Source of the DNA: Clostridia bacterium
GTDB taxonomy: Bacteria > Bacillota > Clostridia > Christensenellales > Borkfalkiaceae
Reading direction: 5' to 3'
Length of the DNA: 64,000 nt
Assembly: GCA_017457225.1 (NCBI GenBank)
Contig: JAFTHW010000023.1
Span: 1-64,000 of the forward strand
Position 1 is the stretch's first letter; each line of letters starts with the position of its first letter. Below, piece by piece: positions 27,304-35,901 of the stretch. Made by a program: the position numbers and the translations under genes. The notes under the pieces are model-generated. The model was not told the origin of the DNA. It searched no databases and was given only the letters and a program-made list of their open reading frames with translations.

Positions 27304-28875
27304 ATGAAAAAACCTTACGCCATTATTATTATGGACGGATACGGGCTCAATCCCGATCAAACGGGCAACGCAATCGTTGCAGACGGCAGTAAATACGTCA
27401 ACGAGCTCCAAAAAAATTACCCCTCCGCGACACTCGGCGCGAGCGGTATGTCCGTAGGTCTTCCCGACGGACAGATGGGCAACAGCGAAGTCGGACATCT
27501 CAACATCGGCGCGGGTAGAATCGTCTACCAAGATCTCACGAAGATCACGAAAGACATTCGCGACGGAGAATTCTTTAAAAATCCCGAACTGCTTCGTGCA
27601 ATGCGCTCCGCAAAGGAAAACGAAAAAAATCTGCACTTGTTCGGCTTAGTTTCGACGGGTGGCGTTCACAGTCATATCGAACACTTGTACGCGCTCGTAG
27701 AAATGGCAAAAAACGAAGGGCTTGACAACGTCTATATCCACGCGTTTACGGACGGACGTGACGTTGCTCCCACTTCGGGCGCAGGATTCCTCAAAGATTT
27801 GCAGGATAAATTGAACGAGCTTTCGTTCGGTAAAATCGCTTCCGTTGCAGGTAGATACTACGCAATGGATCGCGACAATAATTGGGACAGAGAAGAAAAA
27901 GCGTACGATATGCTCACGCTCGGTACGGGCGTACAGTTCGAAGGCACGGCGGAAGAGGCGGCGAACGCTTCTTACGAAAACGGCGTGACGGACGAATTCA
28001 TTCTTCCCACCAACCTCACCGAAAACGGAAAACCCGTTGCGCTCATTGGAAAGAACGATAGCATTATTTGCTTTAACTTCCGCCCCGACAGAGCAAGACA
28101 GATCTCGAGAATGTTCTCGCAGGCAACTTTCCCCTTCGTGGATGCAAAATCAGGCGCTACGCTCGGTTTTGAAAGAAAAACGGGCTTCCTTTCCCCTGTT
28201 TACGTCGGTTTTGCGGTATACGATTCCTCGTTTGAAAACGTAGGCGTTGCATTCCCTCCCGACGAGATCACGAACACATTGCCTCAATATATCGCTTCTT
28301 TGGGAATGAAGCAACTCCACATCGCGGAAACGGAAAAATACGCGCACGTAACGTTCTTCTTTAACGCAAAATTGGAAGCTCCCGTCGAGGGCGAAACGAG
28401 AATCGTGATCCCCTCCCCGAAAGTGGCGACGTACGATTTGCAGCCTGAAATGAGCGCGTATCCCGTTACCGAAAAGGTGCTTGAGGAGTTAGACTCAGGC
28501 GAATACGACGTGGTGATCTTGAACTTTGCGAACTGCGATATGGTCGGTCACACGGGCGTAATGGAAGCGGCGGTAAAAGCCGTTCACACCGTAGACGAAT
28601 GCGTTAAGAAAGTTACCGATAAGATTCTTTCGATGGGCGGAAGCGCGATCGTGACCGCCGACCACGGTAACGCGGATCAAATGATCGCAGAAGACGGTCA
28701 AATGGCATTCACGCAACATACCACTTTCCCCGTACCTGTCATTTTGGTTTCCGAGGAATATAAAAACGTGCAGCTTCGCACTGACGGCGTACTTGCCGAC
28801 CTTGCGCCTACGCTCCTCGACATTATGAAAGTAGCGCAACCCAAAGAAATGACGGGCAAGAGCTTGATTCAATAA
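27304..28875 (+). CDS. gpmI: 2,3-bisphosphoglycerate-independent phosphoglycerate mutase
   Basis: Manganese-dependent enzyme converting 3- to 2-phosphoglycerate, 523 residues. The metal Asp11 lies in IIMDGYG and the phosphoserine nucleophile is Ser61 in QMGNSEVGH. The transferase insert has HIHAFTDGRDVAPTSG-type residues (YIHAFTDGRDVAP), RYYAMDRDNNWDRE and NFRPDRARQ. The C-terminal metal sites are DMVGHTGV and TADHGNADQM. AAGGAG precedes the ATG. A 117-base spacer with a GACGAA/TTCGTC hairpin separates it from tpiA. Confidence 0.97.
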   Translation: MKKPYAIIIMDGYGLNPDQTGNAIVADGSKYVNELQKNYPSATLGASGMSVGLPDGQMGNSEVGHLNIGAGRIVYQDLTKITKDIRDGEFFKNPELLRAMRSAKENEKNLHLFGLVSTGGVHSHIEHLYALVEMAKNEGLDNVYIHAFTDGRDVAPTSGAGFLKDLQDKLNELSFGKIASVAGRYYAMDRDNNWDREEKAYDMLTLGTGVQFEGTAEEAANASYENGVTDEFILPTNLTENGKPVALIGKNDSIICFNFRPDRARQISRMFSQATFPFVDAKSGATLGFERKTGFLSPVYVGFAVYDSSFENVGVAFPPDEITNTLPQYIASLGMKQLHIAETEKYAHVTFFFNAKLEAPVEGETRIVIPSPKVATYDLQPEMSAYPVTEKVLEELDSGEYDVVILNFANCDMVGHTGVMEAAVKAVHTVDECVKKVTDKILSMGGSAIVTADHGNADQMIAEDGQMAFTQHTTFPVPVILVSEEYKNVQLRTDGVLADLAPTLLDIMKVAQPKEMTGKSLIQ

Positions 28876-28961
28876 CTCACGAAAACGGGCTATTTTGAGC
28901 CTGCTTTCTCCCCTTTCCTCAAAAGAAACTGAAAAAATTTGATAAATTCGCAAAAAAACAG

Positions 28962-28990
28962 TTGCGATATTTGTTGGAGTGTGGTATAAT
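28962..28990 (+). promoter_or_regulatory. promoter of secG
   Basis: TTGCGA (28962-28967) and TATAAT (28985-28990) are 17 bases apart, with an extended -10 TGG. About 70 bases separate it from the secG start. Confidence 0.75.
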
Positions 28991-29059
28991 CAATAAGTAA
29001 TTTTGAGAAAAGCGGAAGAATGGAGTTCTTTCAGCAAAAGAAAAAAGCAAAAGGAATGA

Positions 29060-29377
29060 ATGGATATGTTAAATTTCATCAATTTATTGCTCCCTGCAAA
29101 AGGCGAAGCGTATTATAATCTTCACAAAGGCTTGAGCGTTGCGTTGATTATTCTTATGGCAATCGTTGCCCTCGCTACGATTATTCTGGTTTTGTTACAA
29201 CCCAGCAACTCCTCGGGCATTGACGCGCTCGGCGGGTCCAGCGAAACGTTCTTCGGAAAGAACAAAGGCAAATCCATTGAAGCGAAAATGAAAAAATGGA
29301 CGGTTATCTGTCTGATCGCGCTCATCGTTTTGTCTATCGTTTTCTACGTTTTGCAAATCAATTCCCTTTGGACCTAA
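29060..29377 (+). CDS. secG: preprotein translocase subunit SecG
   Basis: Small auxiliary membrane subunit of SecYEG, 105 residues with two transmembrane helices (about 24-47 and 78-98). The family signature lies between them: LLQPSNSSGIDALGGSSETFF then GKNKGKSIEAKMKK (the Q-rich conserved loop and basic segment). AAGGA lies just upstream of two close ATGs (29060 and 29066), so the exact start is uncertain by two codons. It heads the secG-rnr-smpB cluster typical of Bacillota, but a terminator follows it directly. Confidence 0.93.
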   Translation: MDMLNFINLLLPAKGEAYYNLHKGLSVALIILMAIVALATIILVLLQPSNSSGIDALGGSSETFFGKNKGKSIEAKMKKWTVICLIALIVLSIVFYVLQINSLWT

Positions 29378-29398
29378 TTGGAGCAAAGCAAAGAGTAT

Positions 29399-29432
29399 CG
29401 ACGGCGGCTTCGTTTAAGCCGCCGTTTTTATT
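29399..29432 (+). terminator. terminator or attenuator after secG
   Basis: Perfect 10-bp stem ACGGCGGCTT/AAGCCGCCGT (29401-29410 with 29416-29425) followed by TTTTA and TTTA. It separates secG from rnr. As no promoter was recognised just before rnr, readthrough may feed rnr-smpB. Confidence 0.8.
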
Positions 29433-29468
29433 TACTCCCCTCTTACATACGATTTCGGAGGTGGCATT

Positions 29469-31565
29469 TTGAGTGCGAAAGAACAAATATTGGAAGAATT
29501 TAAAAACGGTAAACTCGCAAGAAAAACCGCAACGGAGATCTGCAAGATTTTACAGATCCCCTATCGTGAAAAACAGCGTTTGACTGCTCTTCTCGATACG
29601 CTCGTGAAAGAGGAAGAACTTTATCAAAACGACGAGGGCAGGTACGGAACGAGCGAACAATTAGGGCTAATCAAAGGCACTCTTTCGGGGAATGAGCGCG
29701 GGTTTGCGTTTCTCGTTCCCGAAGACGAAAAATATGAAAAGGATTTCTTTATTCCCAGAAAGCAGTTAAACGGAGCGCAGCACGGCGACGTCGTACTCGC
29801 CGAACGGATCTTTGGCAGAACGGACGATGAAGCGAGCGTCGTTCGGATTTTGAAACGCGGTTATCGCAAAATCGTAGGCACGTTCCGTAAAGACAAACGG
29901 GCGGGATATTTGATTCCCGACGAAAAGAAATATTATTCGGAAATTTATATCCCTTTATCCGAGTGTTTCAATATTCCGAACAACGTCAAAGCCGTAGCGG
30001 AGATCACGGAGTATCCCTATAAAAAAGCGCCCGGCGGCCGCATTGTGGAAGTACTCGGGGAAGAGAATGATTTTTTTGCGGAAGAACTGTCCATTATCCG
30101 CTCCTACGACTTAAGGGAAGAGTTTCCAAAATCCGTGGAAAACGATGCGGAACGAGTGGCGGCGAAAGGGATTTTCCCCAATGAACTTCTCCACCGCAAA
30201 GATTTTAGAGATAAATTGATCGTAACGATCGACGGAGAGGATACGCGCGATATTGACGACGCGATCTCCCTTGAAAAAATAGACGGAGAGTATTTACTCG
30301 GCGTGCATATCGCCGACGTTTCCCACTACGTCCCTTACCGTTCCGCTTTGGATAAAGAAGCGTATGAGCGCGGTACGAGCGTTTATTTCCCCGACCGTGT
30401 ATTACCTATGCTCCCTAGAGCGTTATCTAACGGGATTTGCTCTCTCAACGAAGGAGAAGACCGCCTAACGTTGTCGTGTATGATGAAAATTGACGGCAAA
30501 GGCGTCGTTAAAAGCAGTGAGATCGTAGAAAGCGTGATCCGCTCGGCTCACAAAATAACCTATTCGGAAATCACACGAATATTAGAAGGCGACGAGCCGA
30601 CGAGAAACAAATACGCAGACGTTACGGAAATGGTAGAGTTATTTGCCGAACTCACTCGCATTTTACAAGCTATGCGCGAAAAGAAAGGAAATATTTCGCT
30701 CGACGTAAAGGAATGTAAAATCATTCTCGATCCGCACAACGAGATCAAAATCCCCGATTACGAACGCGCGTTTTCCTATCAAATCATCGAAGCGTTTATG
30801 GTTCTCGCCAATGAAACGGTAGCGGAATATATGCGCTCCATCGAAGCGCCGTTCGTGTATCGAATCCACGAGAAACCCAACGAAGAAAAGGCGGCAACCT
30901 TCCGCGCGTTTGCGCAAACGTTGGGGCTGACTCCCCGATTTTCCACCAAGGACGTGAAACCGTACGAATATCAAAAGCTTTTGGACTCCGCGAAAGATCT
31001 ACCCGTGTATTCCGTTTTAAACCGAGTGATGTTGCGCTCTATGCAAAAAGCGCGGTATAGCGCGGAAAACGTAGGCCATTTCGGCTTGGCAAGCGATTGC
31101 TATTGTCATTTCACGTCCCCCATTCGCCGCTATCCCGACCTGTGTATTCACCGCATCATTAAAGAAGTCCTGAAAGGTCAATACGCGCAGGCAACCGAGC
31201 GTTATTCGGGCATCGTCGAAAGCGTTGCAAAGCAGTCCTCCGAGCGGGAACGCCGAGCGGCGGACGCGGAACGCGACGTAGATGATTTATATATGACGAT
31301 GTATATGAGCGAGCGAATCGACGAGGAATACGACGCCGTCATTTCGGGAGTAACGTCGTTCGGATTATTCGCAGAACTTCCCAATACCATCGAGGGATTC
31401 ATTCCCATTGAATCGTTATACGGGGAGTTTGCGTTCGATCCCGACCGTTTCCGTTTGGTCGGAGTCACGGACACGTACACGATCGGCGAAGAGATTCGTA
31501 TCCGCGTTTATGACGTAGATTTCTACCGCAGAAGAACGGAATTTAGACTTTTGGAAAAGAAATAA
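29469..31565 (+). CDS. rnr: ribonuclease R
   Basis: Processive 3'-5' exoribonuclease that can unwind structured RNA, 698 residues. The N-terminal winged helix (about 1-65) is followed by cold-shock domains. The RNB catalytic domain carries DGEDTRDIDDAISLEK (residues about 256-271, with the metal-binding Asp cluster), HIADVSHYV and FTSPIRRYPDL. The C-terminal S1 domain is at about 625-695. The start codon is TTG at 29469, seven bases after GGAGG. RNase R works with tmRNA-SmpB in trans-translation, matching the next gene. Confidence 0.96.
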   Translation: MSAKEQILEEFKNGKLARKTATEICKILQIPYREKQRLTALLDTLVKEEELYQNDEGRYGTSEQLGLIKGTLSGNERGFAFLVPEDEKYEKDFFIPRKQLNGAQHGDVVLAERIFGRTDDEASVVRILKRGYRKIVGTFRKDKRAGYLIPDEKKYYSEIYIPLSECFNIPNNVKAVAEITEYPYKKAPGGRIVEVLGEENDFFAEELSIIRSYDLREEFPKSVENDAERVAAKGIFPNELLHRKDFRDKLIVTIDGEDTRDIDDAISLEKIDGEYLLGVHIADVSHYVPYRSALDKEAYERGTSVYFPDRVLPMLPRALSNGICSLNEGEDRLTLSCMMKIDGKGVVKSSEIVESVIRSAHKITYSEITRILEGDEPTRNKYADVTEMVELFAELTRILQAMREKKGNISLDVKECKIILDPHNEIKIPDYERAFSYQIIEAFMVLANETVAEYMRSIEAPFVYRIHEKPNEEKAATFRAFAQTLGLTPRFSTKDVKPYEYQKLLDSAKDLPVYSVLNRVMLRSMQKARYSAENVGHFGLASDCYCHFTSPIRRYPDLCIHRIIKEVLKGQYAQATERYSGIVESVAKQSSERERRAADAERDVDDLYMTMYMSERIDEEYDAVISGVTSFGLFAELPNTIEGFIPIESLYGEFAFDPDRFRLVGVTDTYTIGEEIRIRVYDVDFYRRRTEFRLLEKK

Positions 31566-31610
31566 GGGTATACCGTGTACGAGATCAAAGAAGATTATTG
31601 AGGTAAAACT

Positions 31611-32063
31611 ATGAAAATCATCACAACGAATAAATCCGCTTCTTTCGAGTATTTCATTGAAGAAAAATACGAGGCGGGCATCGTTTTGGAGGGAAACGAA
31701 ATCAAATCCATCCGAAACGGAAACGTGAATATGAACGACAGTTTTTGTTTTTTACGCAACAGCGAAGTTTCCGTCAAGAATATGCATATTGCCTTATACG
31801 ATAAATCGGACGCATTCAGTACGAAAGATACCCGTCGGGATCGTAAACTTCTTTTGCATAAACGAGAAATCGCGAAGATCGCAGGAAAGATCAATCGGCA
31901 AGGTTATACCCTCGTTCCCTTAAAGATGTATTTTAAGGACTCCCTCGTGAAAATGGAAATTGCCCTTTGCAAAGGCAAACACACCTTTGACAAAAAACAG
32001 GCGATCGCCGAAAGAGACGTAAAACGTTCGGTCGACCGCGACATCAAAAGCGCAGGATTTTAA
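31611..32063 (+). CDS. smpB: SsrA-binding protein SmpB
   Basis: tmRNA partner in rescue of stalled ribosomes, 150 residues. The OB-fold core shows YEAGIVLEGNEIKSIRNGNVNM, and the C-terminal region has the basic helical tail (DVKRSVDRDIKSAGF) that mimics the anticodon side. The GKGKH-type motif appears as CKGKHTFDKKQ. GAGG lies upstream of the ATG. The ssrA gene is not found directly downstream. Confidence 0.96.
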   Translation: MKIITTNKSASFEYFIEEKYEAGIVLEGNEIKSIRNGNVNMNDSFCFLRNSEVSVKNMHIALYDKSDAFSTKDTRRDRKLLLHKREIAKIAGKINRQGYTLVPLKMYFKDSLVKMEIALCKGKHTFDKKQAIAERDVKRSVDRDIKSAGF

Positions 32064-32072
32064 AGGAATAGT

Positions 32073-32103
32073 AAAACCGAAGCCTCACGGCTTCGGTTTT
32101 TTT
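32073..32103 (+). terminator. bidirectional terminator after smpB
   Basis: Stem ACCGAAGCC/GGCTTCGGT with a TCAC loop, flanked by AAAA and TTTTTTT. The flanks serve both smpB and the converging minus-strand gene that ends at 32102. Confidence 0.9.
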
Positions 32104-32773
32104 AATCACGCTCACGGGAGGGCGTATACAACCCTCTTCGTCGACTCTCGACTAGGTGATACTGTTTTTGCGTTTCTACTTCCACACAAAACGGACTTTG
32201 CGGTGAAGCAAACTCGACCGATCCTCCCACGTCTGCGACCACGGAATACCCACTCGCGCAAAAAAGAACGGGAACCCCATAACAATATGCGTATGCCCGC
32301 AACAAAACGCAGGGGACCTGATCGAGCATTTTCTCGTATACGCAAACGAGAAAATCACTTCCGCAGTCGGTTAACGTCTTTATGACTTCGGGGAATTTTA
32401 AATCGTCTGCAACCACCACTCCCATTCTCCCAAGCTGCGTATCGTAAACCCGCAAAGCCGCACCGCAACTCACCCCCCCGTCGATGACGTGTAACATATC
32501 CGAAACTCCGAGCAATTTCCCCTTTTCCGCCACGACGGCGGATTTGCGAATATGTCCGCAGGCGTTGGTCGTGCAACCGCAAACAACGACGTTATTCCCT
32601 TGTTTGGAAAGTCTTGCCGCAGCCTCAAAAAAGGAAGTTTCTCCGTTTAATTCTTTCTCATAATTGACCTCTCCCATGCCTTGAAAACCGAAGATCGTAA
32701 TTTCAGATCCGTCCCCTTCGTATTCCGCTGAAAAGCGTCGTATCTCTCCGCGATGAATAAAACAAGCCCTCAT
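32102..32773 (-). CDS. nitrilase-superfamily fold protein lacking catalytic residues
   Basis: Protein of 223 residues resembling carbon-nitrogen hydrolases, but shorter than the usual 260-300. The fold cues are the HIRKSAVVAEKGKLLGV strand pair (74-90), followed by HV at 95, and GRMGVVVADDLKFPEV (115-130). The latter aligns to the hallmark G.iICyD.rFPE block. At the position of the nucleophilic Cys it has Ala122, at the catalytic Lys (yrKxHL) it has Asp92, and no PE motif with the catalytic Glu is evident. It is likely a non-catalytic homologue; binding or regulatory roles are speculative. It lies alone between smpB and the kinase gene, in the same direction as the kinase but separated by that gene's terminator. 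Confidence 0.55.
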   Translation of the reverse strand: MRACFIHRGEIRRFSAEYEGDGSEITIFGFQGMGEVNYEKELNGETSFFEAAARLSKQGNNVVVCGCTTNACGHIRKSAVVAEKGKLLGVSDMLHVIDGGVSCGAALRVYDTQLGRMGVVVADDLKFPEVIKTLTDCGSDFLVCVYEKMLDQVPCVLLRAYAYCYGVPVLFCASGYSVVADVGGSVEFASPQSPFCVEVETQKQYHLVESRRRGLYTPSRERD

Positions 32774-32826
32774 AGCCGCCTCCTTCCTTTATTATATCCG
32801 AAAACCAAGAAAAAAGTGACAGGATA

Positions 32827-32860
32827 AAACGCCGCGAACGGAATTCCGTTCGCGGCGTTT
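32827..32860 (-). terminator. strong terminator of the NahK-like gene
   Basis: A 34-base perfect palindrome (arms AAACGCCGCGAACGGAA and its complement). On the minus strand it is followed by TTTTATCC. It lies 10 bases after the stop codon. Confidence 0.85.
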
Positions 32861-32869
32861 GTTCTTTTC

Positions 32870-33979
32870 TTATTCACAATATTTATCTACGATCGCTTGC
32901 ATCTTATCTAAATGCCGCACCATATCTTTTGCCAATACCAGATGACATCTCGCCCGAACGAGATTTTGATCGGGATAATGGATTTTAAAATACTTATCTC
33001 CGTTTAAATAATCAGTCAAAAACCGCGCGCCGCATTCCGCCGTCATCGCAACCGCGCCCAGCGCCAGCGTATGTTTTTCGTCCTCTGTCAACATATCTTT
33101 TACCACTCCGACAAACCCACGCGTAAACGCTTCATAGCTGTCGAAATCCAACGCCACTTTTTCTAAATCCCGTTCGTCCTCTTCCCCCGTCGAAGCCGCC
33201 ACGCGGATTGCGTCCCCGAAATCGAACGCCACGAGCCCGGGCATAACCGTATCCAAATCGATCACCGACAAATGCTCAAACGTTTTGGAATCAAATAAAA
33301 CGTTACTGGTCTTCGTATCGTTGTGCGTAACGCGCAAGGGCAATACGCCCTGCTTTTGCAAACGATACGGCTTTGTCGCGATCTCTTTGAGTTCCTCGTA
33401 TCCGTCGATTTCCGCCTGCACCGAGCCCACTCGGCCAGCTTCATTTCGCTCGATTGCCTCCGCCAAATCCGCATACCGACTGATCGTATTGTGGAAATGC
33501 GGGATTACGATATGGAGTTTTGACACGGGAAAATCCGACAGATATAACTGGAATTTTCCGAACGCCTTTCCCGACTCTTCCACCACCATTAAAGCATTCG
33601 GTCTCAAAAACGAAACAGAATTGTCGATAAAGCGGCAACAACGCCAAAAACTCCCATCGTCTAACACGGCGTAGTAGTCTCCGTTTTCCGTGCGGGAATA
33701 ATGTAAAACGTCTCGTTTTGCCGTCGCTTTCGTTTGCTTAATTTTCGCGCGAATGTATTCTGTAACAGCGGATATATTCTCCATCACTTGAACGGGATTT
33801 TTGAATACGTATGTATTGATACGCTGCAAAATATAATCCTTAACCTCTCCGCCCCGCGAAAAATAGACCTTATACGTCGTATTGATATGCCCACTGTTGA
33901 TCAACTCGTAAAAACGATATTCGCCCGCCAAATTAAAACGAGCGCACACCTCGCGAATTTGTTTTTCTGCCTTTCTCAT
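32870..33979 (-). CDS. N-acetylhexosamine 1-kinase-like phosphotransferase
   Basis: Aminoglycoside-phosphotransferase-fold sugar kinase, 369 residues. It closely matches the pattern of bifidobacterial NahK (LnpB): GHINTTYKV near residue 30, LRVTHNDTKTSNVLFD with the catalytic Asp (about 221-236), SVIDLDTVMPGLVAFDFGD (metal Asp) and TAECGARFLTDYL. NahK phosphorylates GlcNAc or GalNAc at C1 in the lacto-N-biose pathway; an exact substrate here is inferred, not proven. The other genes of that pathway (lnpA phosphorylase, galT, galE) are not in the window. It is divergent from a polysaccharide deacetylase. The SD is weak. Confidence 0.75.
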   Translation of the reverse strand: MRKAEKQIREVCARFNLAGEYRFYELINSGHINTTYKVYFSRGGEVKDYILQRINTYVFKNPVQVMENISAVTEYIRAKIKQTKATAKRDVLHYSRTENGDYYAVLDDGSFWRCCRFIDNSVSFLRPNALMVVEESGKAFGKFQLYLSDFPVSKLHIVIPHFHNTISRYADLAEAIERNEAGRVGSVQAEIDGYEELKEIATKPYRLQKQGVLPLRVTHNDTKTSNVLFDSKTFEHLSVIDLDTVMPGLVAFDFGDAIRVAASTGEEDERDLEKVALDFDSYEAFTRGFVGVVKDMLTEDEKHTLALGAVAMTAECGARFLTDYLNGDKYFKIHYPDQNLVRARCHLVLAKDMVRHLDKMQAIVDKYCE

Positions 33980-34018
33980 CTCATTATCCCTTATATCATA
34001 TACTACTACATCGCTTAT

Positions 34019-34047
34019 ATTGTATCACATAAAAATTCATTTGTCAA
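34019..34047 (-). promoter_or_regulatory. promoter of the NahK-like gene
   Basis: On the minus strand, TTGACA (34042-34047) and TACAAT (34019-34024) are 17 bases apart. The leader to the start codon is about 35 bases. Confidence 0.75.
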
Positions 34048-34123
34048 TATAAAAACAATCAATTTCCACTCCTCTCCCCGACTTTCGTCGCATAAAACGA
34101 CAAAGATTGCAAATACTACCGTT

Positions 34124-35005
34124 ATGCATAAACGGCTTCGCGCAACCTGCGCCCTTTTCTTAACATTTCTCATCCCGACTACGTTTTGCGTCTGCAATGG
34201 CAACTCTAATGCAAACACTTTCACCGACGATGAGTCCTCTTTTGAAACGAGGGAAGAGTCGATCGAAATCGAACACGTAGAAAACGCCGAATCTTCGGAA
34301 GAAGCCACCATCGATCCCGACATATGGGACGTTTCAAACGTAGACACTTCCTACGTAGACGGCAGTCGAAAGCTGATTGCGTTCTCGTTTGACGATGCGC
34401 CCGCGCGGTATATGGAAAACATTTTGACCGTTTTCACATCGTTCAACGAACAAAACCCCGATTGCAAAGCAACCGCCACGTTTTTTCTCAACGGGAGTTA
34501 CGTACAGCCCCAAAATTATCCTACGCTAATCACCGCAATTACACTTGGAATGGAGCTTGGCAACCATACATTCTCCCATCCCGATCTTTCCACGTTATCC
34601 AAAGAAGAGATCGCCTTGGAAATCCAAAGAAACGACGCGCTTTTGCAAGAAATCGACGGAAAGAGCGCGCACTTGTTCCGAGCTCCTTTCGGACGTCTAA
34701 ACGACGACGTAAAAGCGGTTGTTTCCGCCCCAATTATAGATTGGACAATCGATACGCTGGATTGGACGAACGTAGAAGCGGACGATATCTACAATACGGT
34801 TTTTTCAAATAAATTTTCCGGCGGAATCGTACTGATGCACGACGGATACCCCCATACCGTGTCCGCGTTGAAACGACTTTTGCCCGATTTAAAAGACGCG
34901 GGATATCAGGTCGTTTCCATCTCCGCTTTGGCAAAAGCGCACGATTGCGTACTGCGGAACGGAAACGTGTATATCCGAGCCCGTAAACCCGATCAAAGAC
35001 GATAA
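34124..35005 (+). CDS. secreted polysaccharide deacetylase (NodB homology)
   Basis: Carbohydrate esterase family 4 protein, 293 residues from ATG at 34124. The signal peptide covers about residues 1-24; Cys24 sits in a poor lipobox, so secretion or anchoring is uncertain. An acidic Ser/Glu-rich linker (about 33-65) leads to the NodB domain. The motifs are SFDDAP (Asp90 and Asp91, usually TFDDGP), HTFSH (His148, His152 metal ligands), RAPFGR (186-191), TLDW (211-214) and LMHDG (His239). It likely removes acetyl groups from peptidoglycan or another N-acetylated glycan. The upstream in-frame codons overlap the divergent kinase gene and lack a ribosome site. The SD at 34124 is also weak. Confidence 0.85.
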   Translation: MHKRLRATCALFLTFLIPTTFCVCNGNSNANTFTDDESSFETREESIEIEHVENAESSEEATIDPDIWDVSNVDTSYVDGSRKLIAFSFDDAPARYMENILTVFTSFNEQNPDCKATATFFLNGSYVQPQNYPTLITAITLGMELGNHTFSHPDLSTLSKEEIALEIQRNDALLQEIDGKSAHLFRAPFGRLNDDVKAVVSAPIIDWTIDTLDWTNVEADDIYNTVFSNKFSGGIVLMHDGYPHTVSALKRLLPDLKDAGYQVVSISALAKAHDCVLRNGNVYIRARKPDQRR

Positions 35006-35032
35006 AAACTCGGCAAGATTGCCGAGTTTTTT
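35004..35032 (+). terminator. bidirectional terminator between the deacetylase and esterase genes
   Basis: Stem ACTCGGCAA/TTGCCGAGT with a short GA-type loop, flanked by AAAA and TTTTTT. It can serve the plus-strand deacetylase and the converging minus-strand esterase. Confidence 0.85.
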
Positions 35033-35044
35033 CGCAATATCGTA

Positions 35045-35884
35045 TCAATAATCCTGTTTCGTATATAAGCGGAAAAACTCCGCACAACGTTCGGGCCACT
35101 CACAAATGCGCTTGCTGTAAGCTTCGGGGCTATGCGTATAACAAACTTCCCGATCCCCTGTCGAAAGCCCGTGGTCGCCCTTGGGATAGACGTGCAATTC
35201 GTATCCCACGCCGTGTTGCGCGAGCGCTAAGGCAAATCGAATGGAGTTATCCGCAGGAACGCAAGTATCCTCCGCCGTCGTCCAAATGAATGCAGGCGCG
35301 GTTTGTTCCGTGACTGCTTCGTTGAGATTGAGCGTTTTTAAAAGCTCCGCTTTTGCTTCGTCCGTATATCCGTTGAGTAACGCATCGTACGAGCCCTGGT
35401 GCCCGTGTACGGACGTAATGACGGGATAGGAAAGACCTACCGCCGCAGGCTTCGCATCCAAAGAATACCCCGCCTTTTCCGCAACCGAGCCGTATTCGAC
35501 CGCCAAATTCGCTACGAGGTGACCGCCCGCCGAAAAACCAACCGCAAAGATCTCGTCCGCATTGACGTGCAACTGCTTCGCGTGTTTGCGGATATAATCC
35601 ACCGCCGAGCTCAACTCCAAAAGCTGTTCGGGATAACACACTCCGTCACAGCGGCAAAGATACGTCAACACAAAGGTGTGAAACCCTTTTGCTAAGAAGC
35701 GGTGCGCAACGGGTTCGCCTTCAAGAGGACATACGATTTCATAAGCGCCGCCAGGCACGATAATGACCGCAGGTCTGGACCAAGGCTCTCCTTGTTCGCT
35801 CGGATCGCCCGACAATAGACAATCCAATTTACCACCCTGCAAAAACGGATATTCTTGCTTTAAATCTACTGTATAAGCTTTCAT
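35045..35884 (-). CDS. alpha/beta hydrolase, acetyl-esterase (BD-FAE-like)
   Basis: Serine esterase of 279 residues. The oxyanion-hole motif PGGAY is at 44-48 (HGGG-type variant). The nucleophile Ser118 lies in GFSAGGH (116-122). The acid Asp is likely in TTAEDTCVP (about 211-219) and His in KGDHGLS (about 244). The pattern fits the bifunctional carbohydrate/feruloyl esterase group that deacetylates xylan and related sugars. It lies 17 bases after lysC on the same strand, so it probably rides on that operon. Opposite it is the polysaccharide deacetylase, which suggests a glycan-processing link (inference). SD AAGG upstream. Confidence 0.75.
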   Translation of the reverse strand: MKAYTVDLKQEYPFLQGGKLDCLLSGDPSEQGEPWSRPAVIIVPGGAYEIVCPLEGEPVAHRFLAKGFHTFVLTYLCRCDGVCYPEQLLELSSAVDYIRKHAKQLHVNADEIFAVGFSAGGHLVANLAVEYGSVAEKAGYSLDAKPAAVGLSYPVITSVHGHQGSYDALLNGYTDEAKAELLKTLNLNEAVTEQTAPAFIWTTAEDTCVPADNSIRFALALAQHGVGYELHVYPKGDHGLSTGDREVCYTHSPEAYSKRICEWPERCAEFFRLYTKQDY

Positions 35885-35901
35885 AGTATTTTACCTTGCA
35901 A

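Noticed and set aside
32064..32101. ssrA (tmRNA) next to smpB
   Set aside because: Only a terminator fits in the 38 bases before the next gene.
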